From an uncultured Phascolarctobacterium sp. (GTDB lineage Bacteria > Bacillota > Negativicutes > Acidaminococcales > Acidaminococcaceae), in NCBI GenBank assembly GCA_905200645.1, contig CAJKLD010000001.1, positions 1 to 64,000 on the forward strand: a stretch of DNA of 64,000 bases. Reading direction: 5' to 3'. The notes beneath the pieces are model-generated. The model worked only from the letters and a program-made list of their open reading frames with translations. It was not told the DNA's origin and did no database searches. Both the position numbers and the translations under genes were made by a program. Numbering within the stretch: the stretch's first letter is position 1; every line of letters begins with the position of its first letter. Of the stretch, positions 1 to 8,284 are shown piece by piece.

Positions 1-26
1 TTTTTATCACCCTATTTAATTATATC

Positions 27-56
27 AAAAAAGGCCGCCTCTCGGCGACCTTTTTT
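27..56 (-). terminator. Intrinsic terminator of the hydrogenase gene
   Basis: A GC-rich 9-bp stem with one mismatch and a four-base loop is flanked by A and T runs on both sides. It lies just past the hydrogenase stop, and on the - strand ends in TTTTTT, so it can end that transcript. The symmetry also lets it stop a + strand transcript entering from the left. Confidence 0.7.
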
Positions 57-66
57 CGACAGTCTG

Positions 67-104
67 AAATGCAACAGACTAAAAAATCTGTTGCATTTTA
101 TTTT
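67..104. terminator. Perfect 12-bp inverted repeat, possible terminator
   Basis: AAATGCAACAGA (67-78) pairs perfectly with TCTGTTGCATTT (87-98) around an eight-base loop, followed on the + strand by TATTTTT. It lies between the hydrogenase stop and the terminator at 27-56. It probably ends a + strand gene lying left of the window, or adds to the hydrogenase terminator. Confidence 0.5.
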
Positions 105-122
105 TGCTTGAAAGCAAAATTT

Positions 123-1577
123 TTACTTTGTATGCTTCTTATCCAGCGCTTCTTGATTAGGCGCGGCGTTAGCGTATTTTGTGAGCGCAACTTTGGTAAC
201 ATGGAACATACCCACAGCGCCCGGACCGTCAACGCAGCCGTTAGGGCAGGCCATGCCCTCAATATAGCTGCAATCAAGCTTGCCTTCGGCGGCAGCCTTC
301 ACTGTGCGCAGGCAGTTGTCTAACCCGCTGGCGTATTCCGCCTTGCGCACCTCGCCGCCTAAAGCGGAAACGGTTTCTTTTACCGCCGCCGTTACGCCGG
401 CGGTCAGCGGATAGCCAAGTCCTAACTTAGACGCTTCGCGCTCAAATTCATGGGAAGGCATGTCGGCAAAATTTATATCCTTGCCCTCTAGCATGCACTG
501 TAATTCTTCAAAGGTTAAAGCGTAGGCAATTAAATCGCTGTGCTCGCGCACCTCGCTCTTTTTGGCAATGCAGGGACCCACAAAAACAAGCGTTGCGTCG
601 GGAAATTGCTGATGGACATAGCGCACAGTGGACATCATGGGCGAATCTGTTTCGCTGATATATGCCGCGGCTTCGGGAACGTGTGCCTTGATAAGCTTTA
701 CAAAAGCAGGACAGCAGGAGCTGGTCATAAATTTTTGCTCCGCAGGCACTTTTTCCATATATTCCTTAGCTTCGCGCACGCTGGTAATATCTGCGCCTAA
801 GCCAACCTCGATAATTTCGGCAAAGCCTGCTTTTTTCATAGCGGCATAAATTTGTCCCATAGAAATTTTCAAGCCAAACTGCCCCACAATGGAAGGCGCT
901 ACTAAAGCTATTACTTGCCTGCCGCTTTTAATATCCATAATTACGCGCACGATATTGCTGCGCTCGTCAATAGCGCCAAAGGGACAGGCGTTGCGGCAGG
1001 CGCCGCAGGCGGTGCATTTTTCGTGGTCGATTTTTGCTTTGCGATCCTCGCCGATGCTGATAGCGCCGACACCGCAGGCGCGCACGCAGGGTCGGTGAAT
1101 TTCTATAATTGCGCCATAGGGGCAAACCTGCTTGCAGCGGCCGCATTCAATACATTTATCGCGGTCGATAAAGGCGCGGTTCTGCACTAGGCTGATAGCT
1201 TTTTTGGGGCAGTTGTTCATACATTTATGCGCAATGCAGTGACGGCAGATATCCGTAACGTAATAAGCGTCAATGGGACATTGGTCGCAGGCGGCAGGCA
1301 GCACGTCAATCAGCGGCAAATCTTTGCGCTCCGGCTCGGATAAGGTTTTTTTGGAAGCCTCGATAATATTTTCCTTGCAGTCCTGACCCAGCGCCATATC
1401 GATGCGGTTTTTTAAAACGGCACGCTCCTTATAAACGCAGCAGCGGTAGCGGGGAGTATCCTCGCGCACCTCCTGCAAAATATCATAAACATGGTCAATG
1501 AGCACGTCATTCCAGGTGTAGCGGGATAAATGCTCCAAGACCATTCGTCTTAATTGAGCAACAGCAGTTAATTCCAT
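123..1577 (-). CDS. [FeFe] hydrogenase, monomeric, group B-like
   Basis: Probable ferredoxin-linked hydrogenase interconverting protons and H2 in the cytoplasm. The N-terminal half carries several [4Fe-4S] motifs (CIECGRCKQVCP, CTACGACRNACP) and extra cysteine clusters. The C-terminal half holds the three H-cluster signatures: TSSCCPAF (L1, near residue 287), GPCIAKKSE (L2) and EGMACPNGCVDGPG (L3). All cysteines expected to bind the H-cluster are present. At 484 aa it fits the monomeric group B enzymes. An AAGGAGG ribosome site lies just before the ATG. It is a single gene, with no NADH-binding partner or HydEFG maturation genes in the window. Group assignment is from motif spacing and the N-terminal layout and is less sure than the family. 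H2 evolution or sensing are both possible. Confidence 0.9.
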   Translation of the reverse strand: MELTAVAQLRRMVLEHLSRYTWNDVLIDHVYDILQEVREDTPRYRCCVYKERAVLKNRIDMALGQDCKENIIEASKKTLSEPERKDLPLIDVLPAACDQCPIDAYYVTDICRHCIAHKCMNNCPKKAISLVQNRAFIDRDKCIECGRCKQVCPYGAIIEIHRPCVRACGVGAISIGEDRKAKIDHEKCTACGACRNACPFGAIDERSNIVRVIMDIKSGRQVIALVAPSIVGQFGLKISMGQIYAAMKKAGFAEIIEVGLGADITSVREAKEYMEKVPAEQKFMTSSCCPAFVKLIKAHVPEAAAYISETDSPMMSTVRYVHQQFPDATLVFVGPCIAKKSEVREHSDLIAYALTFEELQCMLEGKDINFADMPSHEFEREASKLGLGYPLTAGVTAAVKETVSALGGEVRKAEYASGLDNCLRTVKAAAEGKLDCSYIEGMACPNGCVDGPGAVGMFHVTKVALTKYANAAPNQEALDKKHTK

Positions 1578-1719
1578 ATTTGTTCCTCCTTAAGGTAAAG
1601 GATGCTTTAAAAACTTTTACGGATATAAAATTCTGCGCGAAAGGTTAAATTCCTGCACGCTGCTTGTAAAAAGATTTTGCGCCTGGCTTTCAGCGTTAAA
1701 AATTTTTTTGCTAACCCCC

Positions 1720-1748
1720 TTTACAAATGGCAGATGAGGTTTTATAAT
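1720..1748 (+). promoter_or_regulatory. Sigma-A promoter of the glnN leader
   Basis: TTTACA (1720-1725) and a perfect TATAAT (1743-1748) are separated by 17 bp. Transcription would start near 1755, about 270 nt before the glutamine synthetase ATG and right at the base of the hairpin at 1758-1811. Confidence 0.7.
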
Positions 1749-1754
1749 AAGCAC

Positions 1755-2022
1755 ATAAAGCAACAATGCAGTTGTTGGATGTTAAATCCAAATCTCATTG
1801 TTGCTTTTTTTATTTATATCTGTTAATGGCCTATGCCGTTGACTGATTGTGCAACGAAGCACCGAAGCTGCCGTCACGCAGCCTGCGGTGCTTTTCTTTT
1901 TGCAGAGCCGGGAAATAAAGAGATAAAAAAATCTGCAAAGCACAGCAAACTGTATTTATTTTTGAGGGGCTTACGCATGTAAGCCGAAAAAGTTTCCAAT
2001 GAGAAATTAGGGAGGTATTACT
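1755..2022 (+). promoter_or_regulatory. Structured 5' leader of glutamine synthetase (candidate attenuator)
   Basis: This leader fills most of the 445-base gap between the hydrogenase and glnN. Hairpin 1 pairs AAGCAACAATG (1758-1768) with CATTGTTGCTT (1796-1806) and is followed by T7, a textbook terminator. CAACAA (1761-1766) can pair instead with TTGTTG (1772-1777), which would break the terminator stem, and TTGGAT/ATCCAA forms a third small stem. Hairpin 2 (1857-1893) pairs AAGCACC with GGTGCTT around a GCTGC/GCAGC inner stem and is followed by CTTTTCTTTT. Two consecutive terminator-like hairpins between promoter and ATG suggest control by premature termination. The effector is unknown, and I match it to no named riboswitch. 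A short separate small RNA ending at 1811 is the alternative. Confidence 0.5.
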
Positions 2023-4110
2023 ATGAATGATGTTCCGAAATTATTTGGCAGCTTGGTATTTAACGAAAGCGTTATGAAGGATCGTCTGCCCACCGCAACC
2101 TATAAGGCTTACAAGCAGGCTGTTTTAGAAGGCAAGCCTTTGAATATTGAAATCGCCAACATTATTGCCAACGCTATGAAGGATTGGGCGTTGGAGCATG
2201 GCTGCACGCATTTTACCCACTGGTTTCAGCCCATGACCGGCATTACGGCTGAAAAGCACGAAAGCTTTATTTCTCCCACGGCTGAAGGCCGCGTTATCAT
2301 GGATTTTTCCGGCAAGGAACTGATTCAGGGCGAACCCGACGCTTCCAGCTTTCCTTCCGGCGGACTGCGCGCAACCTTTGAGGCCCGCGGTTATACGGCA
2401 TGGGATCCCACAAGCTACGCTTTTGTGAAGGATAATTGTTTGTGTATTCCTACGGCCTTCTGCTCCTACACCGGCGAGGTTCTTGATAAAAAAACACCGC
2501 TCCTGCGCTCTATGAACGCCGTAAGCAAAGCGGCCTGCAAAATTTTAAAAATTTTTGGTATCGATACCGTTCGCGTCAACAGCACTGTGGGTCCGGAGCA
2601 GGAATATTTTTTGGTTGATAAAAAAATGTGGGAAAAGCGCAAGGATTTGGTATATTGCGGACGTACTCTGTTCGGCGCCAAATCTCCCCGCGGACAGGAA
2701 TTGGAGGACCATTACTTTGGCATTATCAAGCAAAGAGTTTTGGCTTTCATGAAGGATTTGGACGACGAGCTGTGGAAGTTAGGCGTGCTGGCAAAAACCG
2801 AGCATAACGAGGTGGCTCCCGCACAGCACGAGCTGGCGCCGATTTTTTCTTCCACTAACGTGGCCTCCGACCACAACCAGCTGATGATGGAATTTATGAA
2901 GCGCGTTGCTCTGCGTCACGGTTTGGTCTGCCTGCTGCACGAAAAACCCTTTGACGGCGTTAACGGCAGCGGCAAGCACAATAACTGGTCCTTGGCTACC
3001 GAAGAAGGCATGAACCTTTTGGACCCTGGCAAGGAGCCTTACAAAAATCTGCGCTTCTTAACCTTTTTAGCGGCAATTTTAAAAGCTGTGGACGAATATC
3101 AGGATTTGCTGCGCGTTTCCGTAGCCAGCGCCGGTAACGACCATCGTCTGGGCGCTAACGAAGCTCCTCCCGCTATCGTTTCCGTATTCTTAGGCACGGA
3201 GCTGACCGCAGTTTTGGAAGCTATCGCCGCCGATAAGGTTTACAGCGGCAATCCCGCCGAATTTATGAAAATCAGCGACGACACCATTCCGGCGCTGGTT
3301 AAAGATAATACGGACAGAAACCGTACCTCTCCTTTTGCTTTCACCGGCAATAAATTTGAATTCCGTATGCTGGGCTCTATGTTTTCCATTTCCGGACCCA
3401 ACATTGTTCTGAATACTATCGTCGCCGAAGAATTAGACAAATTTGCCGATAAATTGGCTGACGCGCCGGATTTGGAAGCAGCCGTTTACGATTTGGTAAA
3501 GAAAACCTATTTGGCGCATAAACGCATTGTTTTCAACGGCAACGGTTATACGGACGAATGGGTGGCAGAAGCAGAAAAGCGCGGTTTGCTGAATCTCAAA
3601 TCCACTCCCGAAGCTATTCCTTATTTGGGTGCGGAGAAAAATGTGGAGCTGTTTGCTAAGCACCACATCTTTACCAAAACCGAGGTTGTTTCCCGTGTGG
3701 AAATTCTGCTGGAAAATTACAGCACTACTATTGCCATTGAAGCCGCCGCAGCCTTAGATATGTTCCACAAGGATATTTTGCCGTCAATCAGCGCTTATAC
3801 CGGCGATTTGACCAAAGCAGCTTTGGCTAAAAAAGCCGCAGGCATCAGCGCAGGCTTCGAGGCAGAGCTGGCAGACAAGCTGAGTAAATTGAGCGCAGCA
3901 ATGTATACTGCCGGCGTTAAATTAGCAAAAGATTTAAAAGCTGCCGAAGCAATTGCCGACAGCCACCAAAAAGCAACCTTCTTTTACGAAAAGGTTTTGG
4001 CTGATATGACAGAACTGCGTGCCGCAGTTGATGCAGCAGAAGCCTTGGCCGGCGGTAAATATCTGCCTTATCCTACCTACGGCGAGCTGCTCTTTGGCGT
4101 TAACGAATAA
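2023..4110 (+). CDS. glnN: Glutamine synthetase type III
   Basis: ATP-dependent ligation of ammonia to glutamate in the cytoplasm, the main ammonia assimilation step. The 695-residue length is typical of the GSIII (GlnN) family rather than the shorter GSI or GSII. Family-typical stretches are visible: a glutamate-rich active-site segment (VGPEQEYFLVD), HNEVAPAQHELAP, and the nucleotide/glutamate-site segment GVNGSGKHNNWS. GGGAGGT lies a short distance before the ATG. The gene follows a structured leader (1755-2022) and precedes the ammonium channel-PII fusion, so uptake and fixation of ammonium are neighbours. A hairpin terminator separates the two genes, so each is probably transcribed on its own. 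Confidence 0.95.
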   Translation: MNDVPKLFGSLVFNESVMKDRLPTATYKAYKQAVLEGKPLNIEIANIIANAMKDWALEHGCTHFTHWFQPMTGITAEKHESFISPTAEGRVIMDFSGKELIQGEPDASSFPSGGLRATFEARGYTAWDPTSYAFVKDNCLCIPTAFCSYTGEVLDKKTPLLRSMNAVSKAACKILKIFGIDTVRVNSTVGPEQEYFLVDKKMWEKRKDLVYCGRTLFGAKSPRGQELEDHYFGIIKQRVLAFMKDLDDELWKLGVLAKTEHNEVAPAQHELAPIFSSTNVASDHNQLMMEFMKRVALRHGLVCLLHEKPFDGVNGSGKHNNWSLATEEGMNLLDPGKEPYKNLRFLTFLAAILKAVDEYQDLLRVSVASAGNDHRLGANEAPPAIVSVFLGTELTAVLEAIAADKVYSGNPAEFMKISDDTIPALVKDNTDRNRTSPFAFTGNKFEFRMLGSMFSISGPNIVLNTIVAEELDKFADKLADAPDLEAAVYDLVKKTYLAHKRIVFNGNGYTDEWVAEAEKRGLLNLKSTPEAIPYLGAEKNVELFAKHHIFTKTEVVSRVEILLENYSTTIAIEAAAALDMFHKDILPSISAYTGDLTKAALAKKAAGISAGFEAELADKLSKLSAAMYTAGVKLAKDLKAAEAIADSHQKATFFYEKVLADMTELRAAVDAAEALAGGKYLPYPTYGELLFGVNE

Positions 4111-4146
4111 AATCAAAAATAAAGCTAAGTTTTTTGTTTACACAAC

Positions 4147-4184
4147 GAGGTGTATTCTGCTTGAACAGGATACGCCTCTTTTCT
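4147..4184 (+). terminator. Terminator of glnN
   Basis: A 13-bp stem, including G-U pairs, between GAGGTGTATTCTG and CAGGATACGCCTC, with a short loop, followed by TTTTCTTTT. It lies 37 bases past the glnN stop. Confidence 0.75.
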
Positions 4185-4269
4185 TTTAAGACCAATTAAG
4201 AGCGCTTAGAAAAATAAATGTGCGCTTTGGTGCAAGCAATTTAAAAAATTTTTTGAGGGGTGATTTATA

Positions 4270-5943
4270 ATGGGAAAATATGTATCTGCCGATACTATTT
4301 GGGTACTTATCGGTGCGTTTTTGGTTTTTTCTATGCAGCCTGGCTTTGCTATGGTAGAAACAGGCTTTACTAGAGCTAAAAACGCCGCTAACATCGTTAT
4401 GAAAAATGTTATGGATATGTGCCTTGGTTCGATTGTTTTTTGGATTTTGGGCTTTGGACTGATGTTTGGCACAAGCATTGGCGGATTTGTAGGCACGCCA
4501 GACTTTTTTGTCAGCGGTGATTATGGCGCGGCGTATCCATCGTCAGCTTATTTTATTTTTCAAACTATGTTCTGCGCTACGGCGGCCACTATTGTTTCCG
4601 GCGCAATGGCGGAACGTACAAACTTTTTAGTTTACTGTATTTACAGCCTGATTATCAGCGCGCTGGTTTATCCTGTCAGCGGGCACTGGATTTGGGGCGG
4701 CGGTTGGCTTAGCCAAATGGGATTTCACGATTTTGCAGGCTCTGCTGCCGTGCATATGGTTGGCGGCGTAGCTGCGTTAATCGGCGCTAGAATGATTGGC
4801 CCGCGTATTGGTAAATATAATGAGGACGGCACAGTCAACGCAATTCCCGGTCACAGTATTCCGCTGGGAGCTTTGGGCGTTTTCCTGCTGTGGTTCGGTT
4901 GGTTTGGTTTTAACGGTGCGTCTACGGTTTGCGCCACCGGCGACGAAGCCTTGATTGCTATGGGCGATATTTTTATTACCACTAACATGGCTGCGGCTGC
5001 AGGCGCTACGGCTACCATGATTTACACTTGGGTACGTTACGGCAAACCGGATGTTTCTATGACTTTGAACGGCGTGCTGGCAGGCTTGGTAGCGATTACC
5101 GCAGGCTGCGACGTCGTCAGTCCCGTCGGCGCTTTGGTTATCGGTCTTTTGGCAGGCGTTCTGGTAGTAGCAGCCGTAGAATTTTTTGACCAAAAATTAA
5201 AAATTGACGACCCCGTCGGCGCCATTTCCGTACACGGCGTCTGCGGCGCGTTTGGTACAATTATGACAGGCTTTTTTTCCACAAAAGACGGATTGCTGTA
5301 CGGCGCGGGCGCGGACTTTTTAAAAATTCAGCTGTTGGGCGTAGTCTGCGTTGCCGTTTATGTGGCCGTAGTGATGACCGTAATTTTTGGCCTGCTGGAT
5401 AAACTTATCGGCCTGCGCGTAAGCGAAGCGGAAGAAATCAAGGGCCTGGATATGGAAGAACACGGCTTGCTTTCCAGCTATGCGGATTTTATGCCCACTG
5501 TGGAAGAAATTCCGACCGTTACCAATTATGTAGCACCGTCCGCAGTGACTGCCGCGCCTGCGCAGCCGGTTGGCGAGCATAAATTGACTAAGGTTTGCAT
5601 TATTACTTCGCAAAATCGTTTTGAAGCTCTAAAAACCGCTTTGGATAAGCTGGGTATTACCGGTATGACTGTAACGAAGGTTTTGGGCTACGGCATCCAA
5701 AAGGGTCAGTCGGAAATGTACCGCGGCGCCGAAATTGCGGCGCATCTGCTGCCCAAGGTTAAAGTAGAAATGGTTGTTTCTGCAATTCCCGTAGCGGATG
5801 TTGTGAACACGGCAAAGGCTGTACTGTACACCGGCAAATACGGCGACGGCAAGATTTTTATTTACAATGTGGACGATGTAGTGAAAATCCGCACCGGCGA
5901 AACAGGCTTTGACGCCTTGCAGGATAAGCCTATGGAGGCTTAA
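4270..5943 (+). CDS. amt: Ammonium channel fused to a PII signalling domain
   Basis: Residues 1 to about 400 are an Amt/MEP/Rh ammonium channel of the inner membrane with many hydrophobic helices; the signature region around FGWFGFNGAS and the conserved histidine segments are present. A Pro/Ala-rich linker of about 35 residues leads to a PII (GlnB/GlnK) domain at about 437-557. That domain keeps the QKGQSEMYRGAE T-loop, the GDGKIFI segment and the RTGE end, all ATP/2-oxoglutarate site features. The tyrosine uridylylated in enteric PII (Tyr51) is isoleucine here (I489), so control is likely by ligand binding only. Elsewhere GlnK is a separate subunit that plugs Amt; here the plug is covalently attached. 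GAGGGGTG precedes the ATG. Confidence 0.93.
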   Translation: MGKYVSADTIWVLIGAFLVFSMQPGFAMVETGFTRAKNAANIVMKNVMDMCLGSIVFWILGFGLMFGTSIGGFVGTPDFFVSGDYGAAYPSSAYFIFQTMFCATAATIVSGAMAERTNFLVYCIYSLIISALVYPVSGHWIWGGGWLSQMGFHDFAGSAAVHMVGGVAALIGARMIGPRIGKYNEDGTVNAIPGHSIPLGALGVFLLWFGWFGFNGASTVCATGDEALIAMGDIFITTNMAAAAGATATMIYTWVRYGKPDVSMTLNGVLAGLVAITAGCDVVSPVGALVIGLLAGVLVVAAVEFFDQKLKIDDPVGAISVHGVCGAFGTIMTGFFSTKDGLLYGAGADFLKIQLLGVVCVAVYVAVVMTVIFGLLDKLIGLRVSEAEEIKGLDMEEHGLLSSYADFMPTVEEIPTVTNYVAPSAVTAAPAQPVGEHKLTKVCIITSQNRFEALKTALDKLGITGMTVTKVLGYGIQKGQSEMYRGAEIAAHLLPKVKVEMVVSAIPVADVVNTAKAVLYTGKYGDGKIFIYNVDDVVKIRTGETGFDALQDKPMEA

Positions 5944-5998
5944 AGCTGTAAATCCAGTTTAAATTTGCTTCTCCCTAATTACTTACTCCCTATACCGC

Positions 5999-6045
5999 AA
6001 AAGAGCACAAGGCTTCTGCTCAAGGCAGAGCGTTCGTGCTCTTTT
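5999..6045 (+). terminator. Terminator after amt
   Basis: AAAAGAGCAC (5999-6008) pairs perfectly with GTGCTCTTTT (6036-6045), with a smaller inner stem. It stops the amt transcript before the regulator gene at 6198. Confidence 0.75.
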
Positions 6046-6125
6046 GCTGTTTGTTAAGCGCTTTTAATCGCAGACGTTCCGCCGCAAATTTTTGCAAAAA
6101 AATCAGCTCTAAAATAAATTTTTTA

Positions 6126-6154
6126 TTGACAATTTCACGGCAAAAGAGTATAGT
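6126..6154 (+). promoter_or_regulatory. Promoter of the trmB-like/lysA operon
   Basis: Perfect TTGACA (6126-6131), 17 bp, then TATAGT (6149-6154). Start is predicted near 6161, giving a short leader before the ATG at 6198. Confidence 0.75.
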
Positions 6155-6197
6155 GTTCTCAAACAGGAACAATATAAGAAGAGCCAAGTGAGGGACT

Positions 6198-6893
6198 ATG
6201 GATCTTATTGAAGGATTAACCAATTTTAACTTAACCAAGCAGGAGGCAACTCTCTATGTGCTGCTTTTAAAAGCCGGACAGCTTACGGGCTACGAGGCAT
6301 CCAAGCAGACGGGCATTTCCCGCTCTAACACCTACACCGCTTTAGCGGGCTTGGTGGAAAAGGGCGCCGCTTATGTGCTGGAGGAGGGCAAGGTTACCCG
6401 TTATACACCGGTGGCGCCGGAAGAATTTTGCCGCAACAAAATCAGCAGGCTGAAAAAAATTAAGCAGGATATTCTGCGGCAGCTGCCGACGCTGGCAGGC
6501 GAGGCCGAGGGCTACATTACCATCAAAGGCGAGCGCGAGATTGTCAACAAGCTGCGCAATACTGTGCTGGCTGCCAAAGTGCGTATTTATGTTTCGGGCA
6601 ATGTGCGCGTGCTGGAGCTGCTGCGGACTGAGCTGACCGACGCGGTAAAACGCGGCCTGAAGGTAGTTATTATTGGCGACAAAAATTTTAAGCTGGCGGG
6701 CGCCATTTGCTATGGAACAACTAAGCAAAACGAGCAGATTCGCTTAATCGCCGATTCGCAAACGGTTTTGACCGGCGATTTGGAGGACGCGGAGGATTCC
6801 AGCTGCTTATATTCCTGTAAGCGCAATTTGGTAGATTTATTTAAAGACGCTTTGAAAAACGAGATTGCGCTGATAAAATTGACGGAAAGGTGA
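6198..6893 (+). CDS. TrmB-family transcriptional regulator
   Basis: Probable DNA-binding regulator of the adjacent decarboxylase gene. Residues about 8-75 form a winged helix of the TrmB type (LTKQEATLYVLLLKAG, then ASKQTGISRSNTYTAL as the recognition helix). The rest resembles the TrmB effector/PLD-like part, with a short hydrophobic strand (RIYVSGNVRVLELL) and VVIIGDKNFKL. TrmB proteins were first studied in archaea as sugar sensors; many Firmicutes carry homologues of unknown ligand. The ribosome site (GTGAGGG) is unusually close to the ATG, so the start is only fairly sure. The stop overlaps the ribosome site of the next gene, so the two are translationally coupled. Confidence 0.8.
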   Translation: MDLIEGLTNFNLTKQEATLYVLLLKAGQLTGYEASKQTGISRSNTYTALAGLVEKGAAYVLEEGKVTRYTPVAPEEFCRNKISRLKKIKQDILRQLPTLAGEAEGYITIKGEREIVNKLRNTVLAAKVRIYVSGNVRVLELLRTELTDAVKRGLKVVIIGDKNFKLAGAICYGTTKQNEQIRLIADSQTVLTGDLEDAEDSSCLYSCKRNLVDLFKDALKNEIALIKLTER

Positions 6894-6898
6894 TATAC

Positions 6899-8203
6899 AT
6901 GTCTCAAAAAATACCCTTTGTAACCAAAGAACAATTAGAAAAAATCGTTGCAAAGTATCCCACTCCCTTCCATCTTTATGATGAGGCCGGCATTCGTAGA
7001 ACTGCGCGTCTGCTGTACAAGGCCTTTGCCTGGAATAAGGGCTTTAAAGAATATTTTGCCGTTAAGGCCACTCCCAATCCGTATCTTTTGCAGATTTTGC
7101 GGGAAGAAGGCTGCGGCGCCGACTGCTCCTCCTATACCGAGCTTTTAATGAGCGATGCTGTTGGCTTTAAAGAAAGCGAGATTATGTTTTCTTCCAACGC
7201 TACTCCGGCGGAGGATTTTCAGCTGGCTCGCAAGCTGAATGTAACCATCAATTTAGATGATATTACGCATATTGACTTTTTGGAAAAGGTAGCAGATATT
7301 CCTGACACCGTAAGCTGCCGTTATAATCCCGGCGGACATTTTGCCATCGCCAACAATATTATGGATAATCCCGGCGACGCCAAATACGGCATGACCCACG
7401 AGCAGATTATCGAGGCTTACAAACGCCTTTTGGCTAAGGGCGTAAAGCATTTTGGTATGCACGCCTTTTTGGCTTCCAATACCGTAACCAACGATTATTA
7501 TCCGGAGCTGGCGCGTATTCTGTTTAAGGTAGCCGTAGAGCTGAAGGAAAAAACCGGCGCGCATATTGAATTTATCAATTTGTCCGGCGGTATCGGCGTG
7601 GCCTATCGTCCCGAGCAGCAGGATAACGACCTTTTGGTTATCGGCGAGGGCGTGCGCAAGGTTTATGAAGAGGTTTTGGTACCGGCGGGCATGGGCGACG
7701 TAAAAATCTTTACGGAGCTGGGTCGTTTTATGCTGGCTCCCAACGGCGCTTTGATAACCGCCGCTATCCACGAAAAGCACACCTACAAGGAATATATCGG
7801 CTGCGACGCCTGCGCCGCTAACTTAATGCGTCCCGCCATTTACGGCGCTTATCATCATATTACGGTTATGGGCAAGGAAAACGCGCCCTGCGACCATAAA
7901 TACGACGTAACCGGCGGCTTGTGCGAAAACAGCGATAAATTTGCCGTAGACAGAATGCTGCCGGAAATTGCTATCGGCGATTTGCTGTTCATTCACGACG
8001 CAGGCGCTCATGGCTTTGCTATGGGCTACAACTACAACGGCAAGCTGCGCAGTGCGGAAATTTTGCTGCAGGAGGACGGCGGCGCTAAAATGATTCGCCG
8101 TGCGGAAACTCCCGCAGATTATTTTGCAACCTTCGACTTCAGCCCCGAATTTGGTGCTAAGCTGGCGGAGGAAGCCGCAGTAAAAATGCCTGCCGGCAAA
8201 TAA
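6899..8203 (+). CDS. lysA: Diaminopimelate decarboxylase-like PLP enzyme
   Basis: Fold type III PLP decarboxylase expected to turn meso-diaminopimelate into lysine in the cytoplasm. The PLP lysine lies in YFAVKATPN (K56). SGGIG is the phosphate-binding glycine loop, GCDACAANLMRPA the substrate-site segment (the CD(S/A)C motif of DAP decarboxylases), and GGLCENSDKFA and GAHGFAMGYNYN the C-terminal active-site parts. At about 434 aa it is of family length. I chose the ATG at 6899, eight bases past AAAGGTG, instead of a GTG at 6890 lying inside the ribosome site. Coupling to a TrmB-like regulator is unusual for a lysine gene, so a related amino-acid decarboxylase is possible. Confidence 0.82.
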   Translation: MSQKIPFVTKEQLEKIVAKYPTPFHLYDEAGIRRTARLLYKAFAWNKGFKEYFAVKATPNPYLLQILREEGCGADCSSYTELLMSDAVGFKESEIMFSSNATPAEDFQLARKLNVTINLDDITHIDFLEKVADIPDTVSCRYNPGGHFAIANNIMDNPGDAKYGMTHEQIIEAYKRLLAKGVKHFGMHAFLASNTVTNDYYPELARILFKVAVELKEKTGAHIEFINLSGGIGVAYRPEQQDNDLLVIGEGVRKVYEEVLVPAGMGDVKIFTELGRFMLAPNGALITAAIHEKHTYKEYIGCDACAANLMRPAIYGAYHHITVMGKENAPCDHKYDVTGGLCENSDKFAVDRMLPEIAIGDLLFIHDAGAHGFAMGYNYNGKLRSAEILLQEDGGAKMIRRAETPADYFATFDFSPEFGAKLAEEAAVKMPAGK

Positions 8204-8232
8204 AAAGATTTAGGCAAAAGCATATAAAAAAT

Positions 8233-8274
8233 AAAACTCCAATGTACTGGATTTGTTTGTGCATTGGAGTTTTT
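8233..8274. terminator. Bidirectional terminator between lysA and the - strand gene
   Basis: AAACTCCAATG pairs with CATTGGAGTTT around a 15-base loop, with A and T runs on the two sides. It lies between convergent genes and can serve both. Confidence 0.75.
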
Positions 8275-8284
8275 GCTTCATTAT

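Noticed and set aside
1857..1893. ANTAR-type hexaloop hairpins in the glnN leader
   Set aside because: The loop CGTCAC lacks the conserved loop bases of ANTAR targets, and the hairpins instead end in T runs like terminators.
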